DNA from: Schaalia sp. HMT-172
GTDB lineage: Bacteria; Actinomycetota; Actinomycetes; Actinomycetales; Actinomycetaceae
Assembly: GCF_030644365.1 (NCBI RefSeq)
Contig: NZ_CP130058.1
Coordinates: 62,001-126,000, forward strand
Direction: 5' to 3'
Length of the DNA stretch: 64,000 nt
The position numbers were made by a program, and so were the translations under genes. Positions within the stretch are counted from its first letter, which is position 1; each line of letters starts with the position of its first letter. The notes under the pieces are model-generated. The model saw only the letters and a list, made by a program, of their open reading frames with translations. It searched no databases and had not been told where the DNA came from. This document shows, in pieces, positions 35,676 to 44,118 of the stretch.

Positions 35676-36785
35676 ATGACGAGCCCCCTCATCGACTCTC
35701 TCACCGCCGCTGTTCGCGCGGCGCCTGAGGATCGGCCGCTGCGCCTCCACCTCGCTGAGCTTTTGATCGCGCAGGGGCGTAGCGGTGAGGCCGTCCCCCA
35801 CGTCGATGTCGTCCTGGCCTCAGACCCCACCAACGCGCACGCCCTCTCCCTCATGCGGACCGGCCTCGGTGTGCCCGAACCTCCCGCCGAAGTGGTCTGG
35901 GAGGTCGAGACCCCCACCACGACCCTGGCTGACGTTGAGGGCATGCAGGATGTGAAAGACCGTCTCGCCGAGGTATTCCTGGACCCGCTGAGGGGCGCTG
36001 ACGGCGTCGGACTCTCCGGTAAGAGCCTCCCAGGAGGCATCCTGCTCTACGGCCCCCCGAATTGCGGAAAGGCTTTCATTGCGCGCTCGCTCGCGGGCGA
36101 CGTTGGGGCGTCATTCATGTCAGTCTCGCTCGCCGACCTTCGGGCGCGGTACACCGAGGGTTCCCCGTTCAGCCTCTATTCGTTCTTCGAAGCGGTCCGC
36201 AAGAATGCTCCCGTTGTCCTTTTCCTTGAGGACGTTGACGCCATTAGCCTCAAACACAGCCTGACGGTTCACGATGAATGGACAGTGCTCAATAACCAGC
36301 TCTACTCGGCGATAAGGTTCGACAATAACGAGGGCGTGTTCCTCTTGGCCTCGACCGACAGGCCGTGGGATGTGTCGCAATACCTGCGTAAGCCGGGCTG
36401 CTTCGACCAATCCATCGCCATCCTGCCTCCCGACGAACCCGCACGCCGCGCGATCCTCACTCGCTATCTCGCAAAACATCATGTGGAGGGTATTGATATC
36501 GACTTCCTGGTTCGCAAAACGCGGGCATACACGGTCGCCGACCTGGAGGAGCTCGTCGACTGCGCTATCCATTTTGCGATGATTCACTCCGAGACCAGCG
36601 GTACGCCTCAGGCGGTTGCTTGGCAGCATTTCGTCACCGCCTTCAAGCTGGTAAAACCCGGCGCGGGCCGATGGTTCGCTTTGGCGCGGACCCTCGTAGA
36701 ACGCGATAACCATGCCGGTCAGTACGACGACCTGGCCACCTACTTGAAGATAAATAAGCAGGTGATCGATTGGGTAGTACGTTAG
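35676..36785 (+). CDS. TPR-AAA+ ATPase with altered Walker A
   Basis: 369 residues. Residues about 1-65 form a TPR-like pair of helices (RPLRLHLAELLIAQGRSGEAV); an AAA+ module of the SpoVK/CDC48 type follows from about residue 85 with Walker B VVLFLEDVD, a sensor-like LLASTDRPWD and an arginine-rich lid. Walker A reads GPPNCGKAF instead of GPPGTGKT: the Lys is kept but Thr/Ser is replaced by Ala, so hydrolysis may be weak or absent. Leaderless: TAGGCT seven bases before ATG 35676. It lies between the intact and decayed TPR-membrane genes, suggesting a joint system. Confidence 0.82.
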   Translation: MTSPLIDSLTAAVRAAPEDRPLRLHLAELLIAQGRSGEAVPHVDVVLASDPTNAHALSLMRTGLGVPEPPAEVVWEVETPTTTLADVEGMQDVKDRLAEVFLDPLRGADGVGLSGKSLPGGILLYGPPNCGKAFIARSLAGDVGASFMSVSLADLRARYTEGSPFSLYSFFEAVRKNAPVVLFLEDVDAISLKHSLTVHDEWTVLNNQLYSAIRFDNNEGVFLLASTDRPWDVSQYLRKPGCFDQSIAILPPDEPARRAILTRYLAKHHVEGIDIDFLVRKTRAYTVADLEELVDCAIHFAMIHSETSGTPQAVAWQHFVTAFKLVKPGAGRWFALARTLVERDNHAGQYDDLATYLKINKQVIDWVVR

Positions 36786-36965
36786 CGATCCGTGAGTGGC
36801 GCGTGCCCAGGTCTTCACCCAGGCCTCGTCACGAGGGGGAGGGCTATCGGTTGCCTCGACGTCGTGCTAGGTAGGCGTTGATGTTCTGGGGACGCGTTCT
36901 GAGATTCGCACGTGTTTCGTGGACGAGGTCACCTCGGACGAGTGAGGGGCGGTATCGTATGCGCC

Positions 36966-37925
36966 ATGACGACGCCCACATTCGCCGATGCCGACGCTGC
37001 GCTCGCCAAAAACGACTACGAGGCCGCCCTCACCATCCTCGAACGCATCGACGTGGTTGGCGAGGACGCCTGCTACCGGCGAGACATCCAGGCCGCCGCC
37101 TGCGCCGACCGCCTCCGCCTCTACCCCCTGTGCGAGGAATACGCGACGCGCGCCCACTCCTACGGCGACGACATGGCCGACCCCTTCGCCCTCATGGCCC
37201 GAGCTCAGCGCCGACAGGGGCTGGCCACCGACGCCGCCGCCACGGCCTCGTCCGGCGCGCGCATCCACCCCAACAACCCGGCGATCGCGCGCGAACTCGC
37301 CCTCGCCCTGGTCGCCCTCGGGCGATACGAGGAAGCCCGCGGCCCCGCCGACCTCGCCACCGACACCTACCGCAACGACATCGAACTCCTCATGGCCTAC
37401 GGGCGCGTCTGGGAACCCGTCAACCCCGACGCCGCGCAGTGGGCCTTCCGTCTAGCCAACAAACTCAACCCCGATTGTGAGGAAGCGAAGACCGCCTACG
37501 ACAGCCTGCTGCGCCCCCTCAGGGGCGCGGGACGATCCTCCTACCAGATCGAAATCCAGCCCCCCGTCGCCGCCGCCTACCGCACCATGCTGCGCCGCGT
37601 GCGCGCCGTGGTGACCACAGCCGGGAAGTTCGCCGCCGCCTCCGGCGTGTGCTGCCTGCTCTTCTACGTGTGCGTCGCCCGATCCCTCTTCCCCGGCGCC
37701 CGCTGGGGGGTCTTCCTGCTCTACATCGCCTCCGTCATCGGCGTTCGCGCATACATGGCTGCCCAAATCTCCATGTTCAACCGAACCCTGCCGCGAGGCG
37801 TGCGCCTGTCCTTCATGCGCCTCGGCGGACGATTCCCCGAGCTGCGCGCCAAGGCCATCGCCTGCGTGTACGCCGTCGTCATCGTCGGCTTCTTCCTCAT
37901 CTGCATCATGAGCGGCATCAGCTAG
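36966..37925 (+). CDS. TPR-like protein with C-terminal membrane domain
   Basis: 319 residues. The first 190 are Ala-rich helical TPR-like repeats (NDYEAALTILERIDVVGEDA, RRQGLATDAAATASSGARIH, LALALVALGRYEEARGPADLA). The rest has three hydrophobic segments (FAAASGVCCLLFYVCVA, GVFLLYIASVIGVRAYM, AIACVYAVVIVGFFLIC). Leaderless start: TATCGT seven bases before ATG. The N-terminal DNA is nearly identical to the decayed copy at 35154. Probably partners the AAA+ protein upstream; function unknown. Confidence 0.8.
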   Translation: MTTPTFADADAALAKNDYEAALTILERIDVVGEDACYRRDIQAAACADRLRLYPLCEEYATRAHSYGDDMADPFALMARAQRRQGLATDAAATASSGARIHPNNPAIARELALALVALGRYEEARGPADLATDTYRNDIELLMAYGRVWEPVNPDAAQWAFRLANKLNPDCEEAKTAYDSLLRPLRGAGRSSYQIEIQPPVAAAYRTMLRRVRAVVTTAGKFAAASGVCCLLFYVCVARSLFPGARWGVFLLYIASVIGVRAYMAAQISMFNRTLPRGVRLSFMRLGGRFPELRAKAIACVYAVVIVGFFLICIMSGIS

Positions 37926-38042
37926 AGCCTAGAGCCGCCCACTGTGCACCGATGCGCGGCGTGCGAGCGCGCGGCAGGCTTGCGGGCGTGACGAGCCGAC
38001 GCGCCTCAGTGCCCCGGGGCGGCGGCGCCCCCGAAAGCGTGC

Positions 38043-38564
38043 CTAGGCCTCGTCCCGAGCGGAAGACGCCGCCTCGCCCGCGAGCGTTGCCACGGCTCCG
38101 ACCGCCTCCAGGGCACCGAGAACCAGCCCCTGCCTCGTGTGAGCGAAACGCACGCCCTCCGCGCGGCGGCGCTCCCCGCGGCGGAACAACCACCGCTCCA
38201 CGCCGACCGTGATCATCGCCGACCCCAGCGCCGCGCCCGCCAGAACCGCCAGCTCGCGCGGCTCCGCCTCCGTGACACCCGTGAGCGGATCCTCGCCGGC
38301 CACCGGCGACCCCTTCGAGCAGTCCGTCTCGTCGTCGTAGGGCGGCAGCTCCCCGTCCTCGGGCAGCATCGTGACGATCGACCAGCCGATCGCCCCCAGC
38401 AGGCCCGTCTTCACGAGGGCACGCAGCGGGCGTGAGCGCACATAATCGGGCAGCGCGTACCAGGCGAGCGTCGCTCCCGCGCCGACCGCGATACCCGCGG
38501 CGCGGGTCGGGCTCACCGGCAGGGACACGGAGCAGGGGCAGGGGCAGGAGTGAGGCGAGGCCAT
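38043..38564 (-). CDS. Hypothetical membrane protein
   Basis: 173 residues with three hydrophobic segments (AAGIAVGAGATLAWYAL, VKTGLLGAIGWSIVTML, LAVLAGAALGSAMITVGV), an acidic loop and a short N-terminal CPCPC motif that could bind metal or be lipidated. The ATG has AAGGA seven bases upstream. It follows the S33 hydrolase on the same strand by 33 bases, so it may be co-transcribed. No family recognised. Confidence 0.75.
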   Translation of the reverse strand: MASPHSCPCPCSVSLPVSPTRAAGIAVGAGATLAWYALPDYVRSRPLRALVKTGLLGAIGWSIVTMLPEDGELPPYDDETDCSKGSPVAGEDPLTGVTEAEPRELAVLAGAALGSAMITVGVERWLFRRGERRRAEGVRFAHTRQGLVLGALEAVGAVATLAGEAASSARDEA

Positions 38565-38597
38565 GGCCAGTCCTTTCAGTGAAGCGTCTCTCGCGGG

Positions 38598-39908
38598 TCA
38601 GTCCGCGAGCAGGTCAAGCAGGTGAGAGACGACCTTTCCGCCAGAATAGGCGGAACCGTCGTGCTGATACTCGTTCGTGATGTAGTGGTGGGCGCCGATC
38701 AGGTCGCCCGTGTCCAAGGACAGCTCGCGCGGCACGAACATGTCGTCGTAGTAGACGGCCGCCGCGACCGGCACCGTGTTCTCGGCCAGCACGTCCGGCA
38801 GGTACACGGGGGCGGCCTCCGTCGTCGAGGCGAGGATCTCGGCGACGCCCTTCAGGGGTGCCAAGCCCGGGTCCTCGTCGAAGACGCGGCGCATGAAGTG
38901 CTCGCCCGTCAGGTAGAACGGCTCGCGCTCGTCGAGGGGGTCCGCGTCCTTCGCGAAGCCCGGGACCTCCTCGGCCAGGCGATCCGCCGCCCAGAGCGTC
39001 GCCGTACCCGCCAGGGACGGCGTCGCGCACGCGTAGATGTACTCCTGGAACACCCCGTAGATCGGCGCGACGTCCACCTGCGCGCCGATCGCAGCCAGGA
39101 ACTGCGACGAGAGGCGGCGCTGGCCTCGAACCGACGTCCACGGGCCCTCAAGCAGGTAGTGCAGCTGGTCCGTGTTGCCCTGGCCGCCCAGCATCATGCC
39201 GATCATGCGCAGGCGGGTCGGCGAGAGGCGCTCGCCCATCGGCAGCGTCTCCTCCGTGTCCGTCAGGTGCGCGCACAGCTCGCGGACCGTGCGCTCGTCC
39301 CCGGGGTGGCGGCGGAAGTACGCGCGGTTGCGAGCCGCCGTGCGCTCATAGGTGAGGCGGTAGATGTCGTCCACGTGGACGAGGCCGGGCAGGCCTCCCG
39401 TGATCAGGCTGGCCTTCAGTCCCTGGGGGGCCAGCGACAGGTACGAGGTCGTGATGAAGCCGCCGAACGACTGGCCGAGCGTCGTCCACGGGTCTTCCCC
39501 GCACAGCTCGCGGCGCAGCGCCTCCGCGTCGTAGACGATCTGGTCCTGGCGGAAGTAGCGCAGGTACGCGGCCTTCTCCTCGTCCGTGGCCAGGTGGGAG
39601 AGCGCCTGGGCGTCCATGCGCGTGGACTGGCCTGTGCCTCGTTGGTCGAGGAGCACCACGCGGTAGTCCTGCAGGAGACGGTTCATCCACCCGCCGGTAA
39701 ACGTGCCGAAACGCGGGCTCGGGTAGCCCGGGCCGCCCTGCAGGAATACCGCGTAGGGGGAGTCCTCGTGGCCCTTGCGCACGACTTCGCGTGCGAAGAC
39801 CTCGATCGTGGGGTTGTCCTGGCCGATCGGGCGCAGGTGATCGAGGGGGACCTGGAGGCGATGCTCGTAGACCGTGTGTCCGTGGTGCAGGTACGACTCT
39901 GTGTGCAT
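38598..39908 (-). CDS. Proline iminopeptidase-like S33 alpha/beta hydrolase
   Basis: A 436-residue cytoplasmic peptidase. It has the oxyanion motif LQGGPGYPSPR, LLDQRGTGQST, the nucleophile Ser in GQSFGGFITTSYL, and a C-terminal His in IGAHHYITNEYQHDGS. This layout fits prolyl aminopeptidases of family S33 that release N-terminal Pro. The start at 39908 is leaderless: TACCAT (minus strand) seven bases upstream. The preceding intergenic DNA holds two 107-bp elements. Confidence 0.9.
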   Translation of the reverse strand: MHTESYLHHGHTVYEHRLQVPLDHLRPIGQDNPTIEVFAREVVRKGHEDSPYAVFLQGGPGYPSPRFGTFTGGWMNRLLQDYRVVLLDQRGTGQSTRMDAQALSHLATDEEKAAYLRYFRQDQIVYDAEALRRELCGEDPWTTLGQSFGGFITTSYLSLAPQGLKASLITGGLPGLVHVDDIYRLTYERTAARNRAYFRRHPGDERTVRELCAHLTDTEETLPMGERLSPTRLRMIGMMLGGQGNTDQLHYLLEGPWTSVRGQRRLSSQFLAAIGAQVDVAPIYGVFQEYIYACATPSLAGTATLWAADRLAEEVPGFAKDADPLDEREPFYLTGEHFMRRVFDEDPGLAPLKGVAEILASTTEAAPVYLPDVLAENTVPVAAAVYYDDMFVPRELSLDTGDLIGAHHYITNEYQHDGSAYSGGKVVSHLLDLLAD

Positions 39909-40042
39909 GGGCACAATGGTAGCGGTTTTGCCGCCGTGCCGTTGTGCCCGTTTGTTGTCGGACGGCATTCGGGCGGGGTGGTTTGCTGCGTGCTCTCGCC
40001 GGGACTCTAGTGGGGGCCTGTTGCGAATGGTTCCCCAACAAT

Positions 40043-40149
40043 GTCGCATGCAATTCCCCGAGGAGTGTTTCAAAAGTTGAAATCGCATCGTTGGAATTGC
40101 AACGTTTGTGGCGAATGTTGAAAGTTTAGGCAATCGAATTGCATGCGAC
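40043..40149 (+). repeat. 107-bp inverted-terminus element, copy 3
   Basis: Exact terminal inverted repeats as in copy 1. Inner hairpin TTTCAA-AAG-TTGAAA. The right half is a different subtype (GAAAGTTTAGGCAATCG), shared with copy 6. Confidence 0.92.
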
Positions 40150-40297
40150 ATTTTTCTGCGCTGGGCTCGCTCGGCCAGGCCCAGCCGACACCCACTGGCG
40201 CCGTAGCCGGCCTGCCGCGCGCTCTCGCCGGGTCCTCCTGCTGCGCGCTCTCGCCGGGACTCTAGTGGGGGCCTGTTGCGAATGGTTCCCCAACAAT

Positions 40298-40404
40298 GTC
40301 GCATGCAATTCCCCTGCGAGTATTTCAGACTTTGAAATCGTGTCGTTGGGATTGCAACGTTTGCGGGGTGTCTCGAAAAATGACCAAGTTAAATTACCTG
40401 CGAC
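40298..40404 (+). repeat. 107-bp inverted-terminus element, copy 4
   Basis: Left end GTCGCATGCAATT, right end AATTACCTGCGAC, so the terminal stem has mismatches here. Inner hairpin TTTCAGACTTTGAAA. Length is still 107 bases. Confidence 0.88.
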
Positions 40405-40416
40405 TTTGGGGGGGCT

Positions 40417-40458
40417 CAGAGCCAGTTCATCAGAGCCAGTTCATCAGAGCCAGTTCAG
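40417..40458. repeat. Three 14-bp tandem units at the azlD 3' end
   Basis: CAGAGCCAGTTCAT occurs three times (last unit ends in G). The azlD stop lies at the border of the second and third units, so the repeats copy its final LNWL codons downstream of the stop. Confidence 0.88.
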
Positions 40459-40773
40459 CAGCGCGATGTAGGCGAGCGTTCCGGCGCCGACGCTCCACAG
40501 GAGCTTGCGGCCGCTGAGCAGGTGCACCGCGACGGTAATGCCCGTCGCCACCAGCGCCGCCCACCAGCGCCCGCCCGCCGCCTGCGCATTGTGGGACAGC
40601 GTCGACAGGACCAGGATCAGCATGATCCCCGGCGGCATCCACACCGCCATATCTTCCACGAAGCGCGAGTCGCGCAGCGGCTCCAGGATCTTGAACGGCA
40701 GCGCGCGCAGCGTGAAGTCGATGACGAAGACGATCGCCAGGATCGCCAGCAGGTAGGGCAGAGACGGAGTCAC
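40444..40773 (-). CDS. azlD: Branched-chain amino-acid exporter subunit AzlD
   Basis: A 109-residue membrane protein with four hydrophobic segments, PFKILEPLRDSRFVEDM and the AGILMILVLST-type block typical of AzlD. The GTG start overlaps the azlC stop (GTGA). It forms the small subunit of a two-part exporter with AzlC. The last codons lie in a 14-bp tandem repeat. Confidence 0.9.
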   Translation of the reverse strand: MTPSLPYLLAILAIVFVIDFTLRALPFKILEPLRDSRFVEDMAVWMPPGIMLILVLSTLSHNAQAAGGRWWAALVATGITVAVHLLSGRKLLWSVGAGTLAYIALLNWL

Positions 40774-41558
40774 GAGGCCTTCCCTTCGTGGCGGACCTGA
40801 CCAGACCCGCCGCTCGGGGGCAGGGAATCGGGGAAGCGCAGGATGCCTCGTCGATGGAGGACGTGACGCACCGACAGGCAGGCAACGAACAGGAGGAGCG
40901 CGACGATGAGGCGCTGGCCCGGCGCCACCACCATGGCCACAGCGAAGGATGCGCCAGCCAGGAGGATCGAGGGCAACTCGCGCCTCGTGCGCGCCGCGTC
41001 CAGGGTCAGCGTGATGAACAGGGCCGTCAGTGCGAAGTCGAGGCCCTGGATCTGCGTGGGGATAAGCGCGCCCGCGAAGACTCCGACCAGGCCCGAGACG
41101 AACCATGTGAGATGGAAGAGGACCTGCATCGCCAGGAGGCGTGGCTTGGTCCACCCGTTCGGGCGGGCGGCGGTGAGGGCGTACGCCTCGTCGACCAGGG
41201 CGTACATCGAGAAGAGCCGCGCGACACGTCCCTCGATCGCGTGCAACGGGAACGAGAACGCAAAAAAGAGGAGGCGGAAGTTCACCAGGAGCATCGTCAC
41301 CGCGATGACGGCCAGCGGCGTGTTCTGCGCGGCCAGGGTAATGACGAGGAGCTCGGCCGACCCCGAGTAGGCGGCCAGTGACAGGGCGGGCGCCATCCAC
41401 CATGGCATCCCCAGCTGAACTACCAGGAGGCCGTAGGCCAGGCCGAGCGGGATGTATCCGGCGGCCACGGGTGCCGTGATGCGCAGCCCCTCAACGATTT
41501 CAAAGCGGGTAGGCTTCGCCGGCACGGGGAAGTTCACTGTGCGCGGTAGCTTGGGCAT
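40770..41558 (-). CDS. azlC: Branched-chain amino-acid exporter subunit AzlC
   Basis: A 262-residue membrane protein with FEIVEGLRITAPVAAGYIPLG split as GLRITAP and YIPLGLAYG, the GSAELLVITLAAQNTP region and NFRLLFFAFSFP typical of AzlC/YgaZ. It exports branched-chain amino acids with AzlD. The ATG has no clear ribosome site. It is divergent from the amino-acid importer that starts at 41808. Confidence 0.92.
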   Translation of the reverse strand: MPKLPRTVNFPVPAKPTRFEIVEGLRITAPVAAGYIPLGLAYGLLVVQLGMPWWMAPALSLAAYSGSAELLVITLAAQNTPLAVIAVTMLLVNFRLLFFAFSFPLHAIEGRVARLFSMYALVDEAYALTAARPNGWTKPRLLAMQVLFHLTWFVSGLVGVFAGALIPTQIQGLDFALTALFITLTLDAARTRRELPSILLAGASFAVAMVVAPGQRLIVALLLFVACLSVRHVLHRRGILRFPDSLPPSGGSGQVRHEGKAS

Positions 41559-41807
41559 GAGAGCAATTTTTGCGTGTCTGTCCGTCCAATTGCGAGCGGG
41601 CGCACTGTAGCGTGACGGTTTTAACGTTTTTCTGGGCCCTAGGTCCTGGAGCGGAATACTGGCGATCGCCCTGCCATTCGTTTGTCACATAGTTTCAAAA
41701 CGGGAAACGCCCCTCGCAAATGTCGTTCCGCGGTGGAAGCATCGACACCAACGCCGAGGACGAACGCCCCGGCGTCCTTTATTCCAGACCGCAGATTAGG
41801 AGCCCTT

Positions 41808-42713
41808 ATGAGCGCCACTCACGCACGCACAAAGCCATTCCTTCGACTCGCCACGGCCGCCGTCGCCATGGTCGCAGCCCTCGGCATGGCCGCATGCTCC
41901 GGTGGCGCGGCCACCTCCTCGTCCTCCTCGAGCGCGCAGGTCGGCGACCGCACCCCCGAGCAGATCCAGGAAGCCGGCGAGATCGTCATCGGCATCTTCT
42001 CCGACAAGGCCCCCTTCGGCTACATCGACGCCGACGGCAAGCCCGCCGGATACGACGTCGTCTACGGTGACCGCATCGCCGCCGACCTGGGCGTCACCGC
42101 CAAGTACGTCCCCGTCGACGCCGCCGCCCGCACCGAGGTCCTCGCCTCCAACAAGGTCGACATCACCCTCGCGAACTTCACCGTCACGCCCGAGCGCGCC
42201 GAAAAGGTCGACTTCGCGAACCCCTACTTCAAGGTCTCCCTCGGCGTCGTCTCGCCCACCTCGGCGGAAATTACGGACGTGAGCCAGCTGGCCGGCAAGA
42301 CCCTCATCGTCACCAAGGGCACGACCGCCGAAGCCTACTTCGAGGCTAACCACCCCGAGGTCAAGCTCCAGAAGTACGACCAGTACTCCGACGCCTACCA
42401 GGCCCTCGAGGACGGCCGCGGCGACGCCTTCTCCACCGACAACACCGAGGTCATCGCCTGGGCGATCCAGCACCCCGGCTTCAGCGTCGGCATCAAGAGC
42501 CTGGGCGACACCAGCTACATCGCGGCCGCCGTCAAGAAGGGCAACACCGCCCTCCTCGACTGGCTGAACAACGAGCTCGTCGAGCTCGGCAAGGAAGACT
42601 TCTTCCACAAGGACTACGAGCAGACCCTCGCCCCCGTCTACGGTGACGCCGCGACCCCCGACGACCTGGTCGTCGAAGGCGGCGTGGACACCACCTCCAC
42701 CTCCACCAACTGA
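41808..42713 (+). CDS. Amino-acid ABC transporter substrate-binding lipoprotein
   Basis: 301 residues. A signal peptide with lipobox GMAAC (Cys at about residue 32) anchors it to the outer face of the membrane. The family-3 binding fold shows IGIFSDKAPFGYIDADGKPAGYDV, DITLANFTVTPERAEKVDF and the second lobe after LIVTKGTTAE (each within one block). It delivers a polar amino acid such as glutamine or glutamate to the permeases that follow. ATG 41808 has AGGAG upstream. A large hairpin follows the stop, consistent with more binding protein than permease being made. Confidence 0.93.
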   Translation: MSATHARTKPFLRLATAAVAMVAALGMAACSGGAATSSSSSSAQVGDRTPEQIQEAGEIVIGIFSDKAPFGYIDADGKPAGYDVVYGDRIAADLGVTAKYVPVDAAARTEVLASNKVDITLANFTVTPERAEKVDFANPYFKVSLGVVSPTSAEITDVSQLAGKTLIVTKGTTAEAYFEANHPEVKLQKYDQYSDAYQALEDGRGDAFSTDNTEVIAWAIQHPGFSVGIKSLGDTSYIAAAVKKGNTALLDWLNNELVELGKEDFFHKDYEQTLAPVYGDAATPDDLVVEGGVDTTSTSTN

Positions 42714-42720
42714 CGCAGGT

Positions 42721-42786
42721 ACGAGGCCGTGGCCCCTCCCGGGTCCGCCCGCCGCGGGTGATCGCCCGGCGCGGCCACGGCCTCGT
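42721..42786 (+). terminator. Intra-operon hairpin after the binding-protein gene
   Basis: ACGAGGCCGTGGCC (42721-42734) pairs with GGCCACGGCCTCGT (42773-42786). The loop is GC-rich and partly self-complementary. Probably partial termination and 3' protection of the binding-protein mRNA. This is the GTGG variant of the dispersed 12-mer. Confidence 0.65.
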
Positions 42787-42800
42787 CCCAGATTTCGCTT

Positions 42801-43460
42801 ATGAATCTTGAGATTTTGGCGCGATACGCGCCCCTCTACGTCGACGCCGCCATCCTCACCCTGAGGATTGCGGCCATCGGCATCGTCGGCTCTCTCGCTG
42901 TCGGCCTCCTGGTGGCTGCGATCCGGCACTACCGGATTCCGATCGCCTCTCAGATCGGTGCCGCCTACGTCGAACTGTCGCGTAACACGCCGCTGCTCGT
43001 GCAGCTTTTCTTCATCTACTTTGGCCTGCCGCGCGTGGGCATCAAGTGGAGCGGTGAGACCTGCGCGATTGTCGGCCTGATCTTCCTGGGCGGCGCCTAC
43101 ATGGCCGAAGCCCTGCGTTCCGGCCTCGACTCGATTGCCACCATCCAGTGGGAGTCCGCGTCGGCGCTCGGCCTCACGCGCACGCAGACGCTGCGCCACG
43201 TCGCCCTGCCGCAGGCCATCGCGACCTCCGTGCCGCCGCTGGCCGCCAACGTCATCTTCCTCATCAAGGAAACCTCCGTCGTCTCCGTCGTCGCGCTGCC
43301 CGACCTCGTGTACGTCGCGAAAGACCTCATCGGCATGTCCTACAACACCTCAGAGGCTCTGATCCTCCTGGTCCTCGCCTACCTGGTGATCCTCCTGCCC
43401 GTGTCCATCGCGGCCCGACTCGTCGAAAAGAAGGTGCGCCGTGGCGGATTTGGGAATTAA
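42801..43460 (+). CDS. Amino-acid ABC transporter permease
   Basis: 219 residues with about five segments and the EAA loop ESASALGLTRTQTLRHVALP, which binds the ATPase. It has the HisM-family start with YVELSRNTPLLVQLFFIYF. It overlaps the second permease by 20 bases. No clear ribosome site precedes the ATG. Confidence 0.93.
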   Translation: MNLEILARYAPLYVDAAILTLRIAAIGIVGSLAVGLLVAAIRHYRIPIASQIGAAYVELSRNTPLLVQLFFIYFGLPRVGIKWSGETCAIVGLIFLGGAYMAEALRSGLDSIATIQWESASALGLTRTQTLRHVALPQAIATSVPPLAANVIFLIKETSVVSVVALPDLVYVAKDLIGMSYNTSEALILLVLAYLVILLPVSIAARLVEKKVRRGGFGN

Positions 43461-44118
43461 CGTCATCTTCGAAGGCCGCAACCTCGTGCGCATCCTCGAG
43501 GGCCTGGGCGTCACCATCGGAATCTCCGCGCTGTCCGTCGTGCTGTCCCTGATCCTCGGCGTGTTCGTGGGCCTCGGCATGCGCTCGCGCTGGCGCCTCC
43601 TGCGCTGGCTCATGCAGCTCTACCTCGAGTTCGTGCGCATCATGCCCCAGCTTGTGCTGCTGTTTGTGGCCTACTTTGGGCTCACGCGCGTCGCGGGGAT
43701 TAACCTGAACGGCATCACCGCGTCCGTCCTCGTCTTCACCCTGTGGGGCGGTGCCGAGATGGGCGACCTCGTGCGAGGCGCGCTCATCGCGATCCCCCGC
43801 CACCAGTACGAGTCCGCATACGCTCTGGGACTCTCCCCGAGGCAGACCATGCGCCGCGTGATCCTACCGCAAACCCTGCGTAGGCTCGCGCCCCCGGCCG
43901 TCAACCTCATCACCCGCATGATCAAGACGACGTCCCTCGTCGTCCTCATCGGCGTCGTCGAAGTCCTCAAAGTCGGACAGCAGATCATCGACGCCAACCG
44001 CTTCAACTACCCCACCGCCTCGCTGTGGATCTACGGCCTGATCTTCGCGCTGTACTTCCTCATCTGCTGGCCCATCTCGCTCCTCTCACGCCACATGGAG
44101 AAAACATGGCAGAACTGA
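43441..44118 (+). CDS. Amino-acid ABC transporter permease
   Basis: 225 residues, GTG start inside the preceding gene. Hydrophobic segments and the EAA loop ESAYALGLSPRQTMRRVILP match the HisM/GlnP family; FVRIMPQLVLLFVAYFG is the typical early segment. It forms a heterodimer with the upstream permease. The end overlaps the ATPase gene by 13 bases. Confidence 0.93.
   Translation: MADLGINVIFEGRNLVRILEGLGVTIGISALSVVLSLILGVFVGLGMRSRWRLLRWLMQLYLEFVRIMPQLVLLFVAYFGLTRVAGINLNGITASVLVFTLWGGAEMGDLVRGALIAIPRHQYESAYALGLSPRQTMRRVILPQTLRRLAPPAVNLITRMIKTTSLVVLIGVVEVLKVGQQIIDANRFNYPTASLWIYGLIFALYFLICWPISLLSRHMEKTWQN

Larger units (their letters stand above)
39909..40443. other. Intergenic region with two 107-bp elements
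   Basis: Between the S33 gene start and the azlD end, both minus strand. Holds two 107-bp elements and a duplicated flank (GCTCTCGCCGGGACTCTAGT at about 39994 and 40247), so the pair arose as a unit of about 255 bases. Three 14-bp repeats at 40417-40458 run into the azlD stop. Confidence 0.75.

Noticed and set aside
40043-40404. Insertion sequence remnants
   Set aside because: The inverted ends suggest a transposon, but the 107-bp body has no coding capacity and no target duplication is obvious. Kept as an undefined structured repeat.
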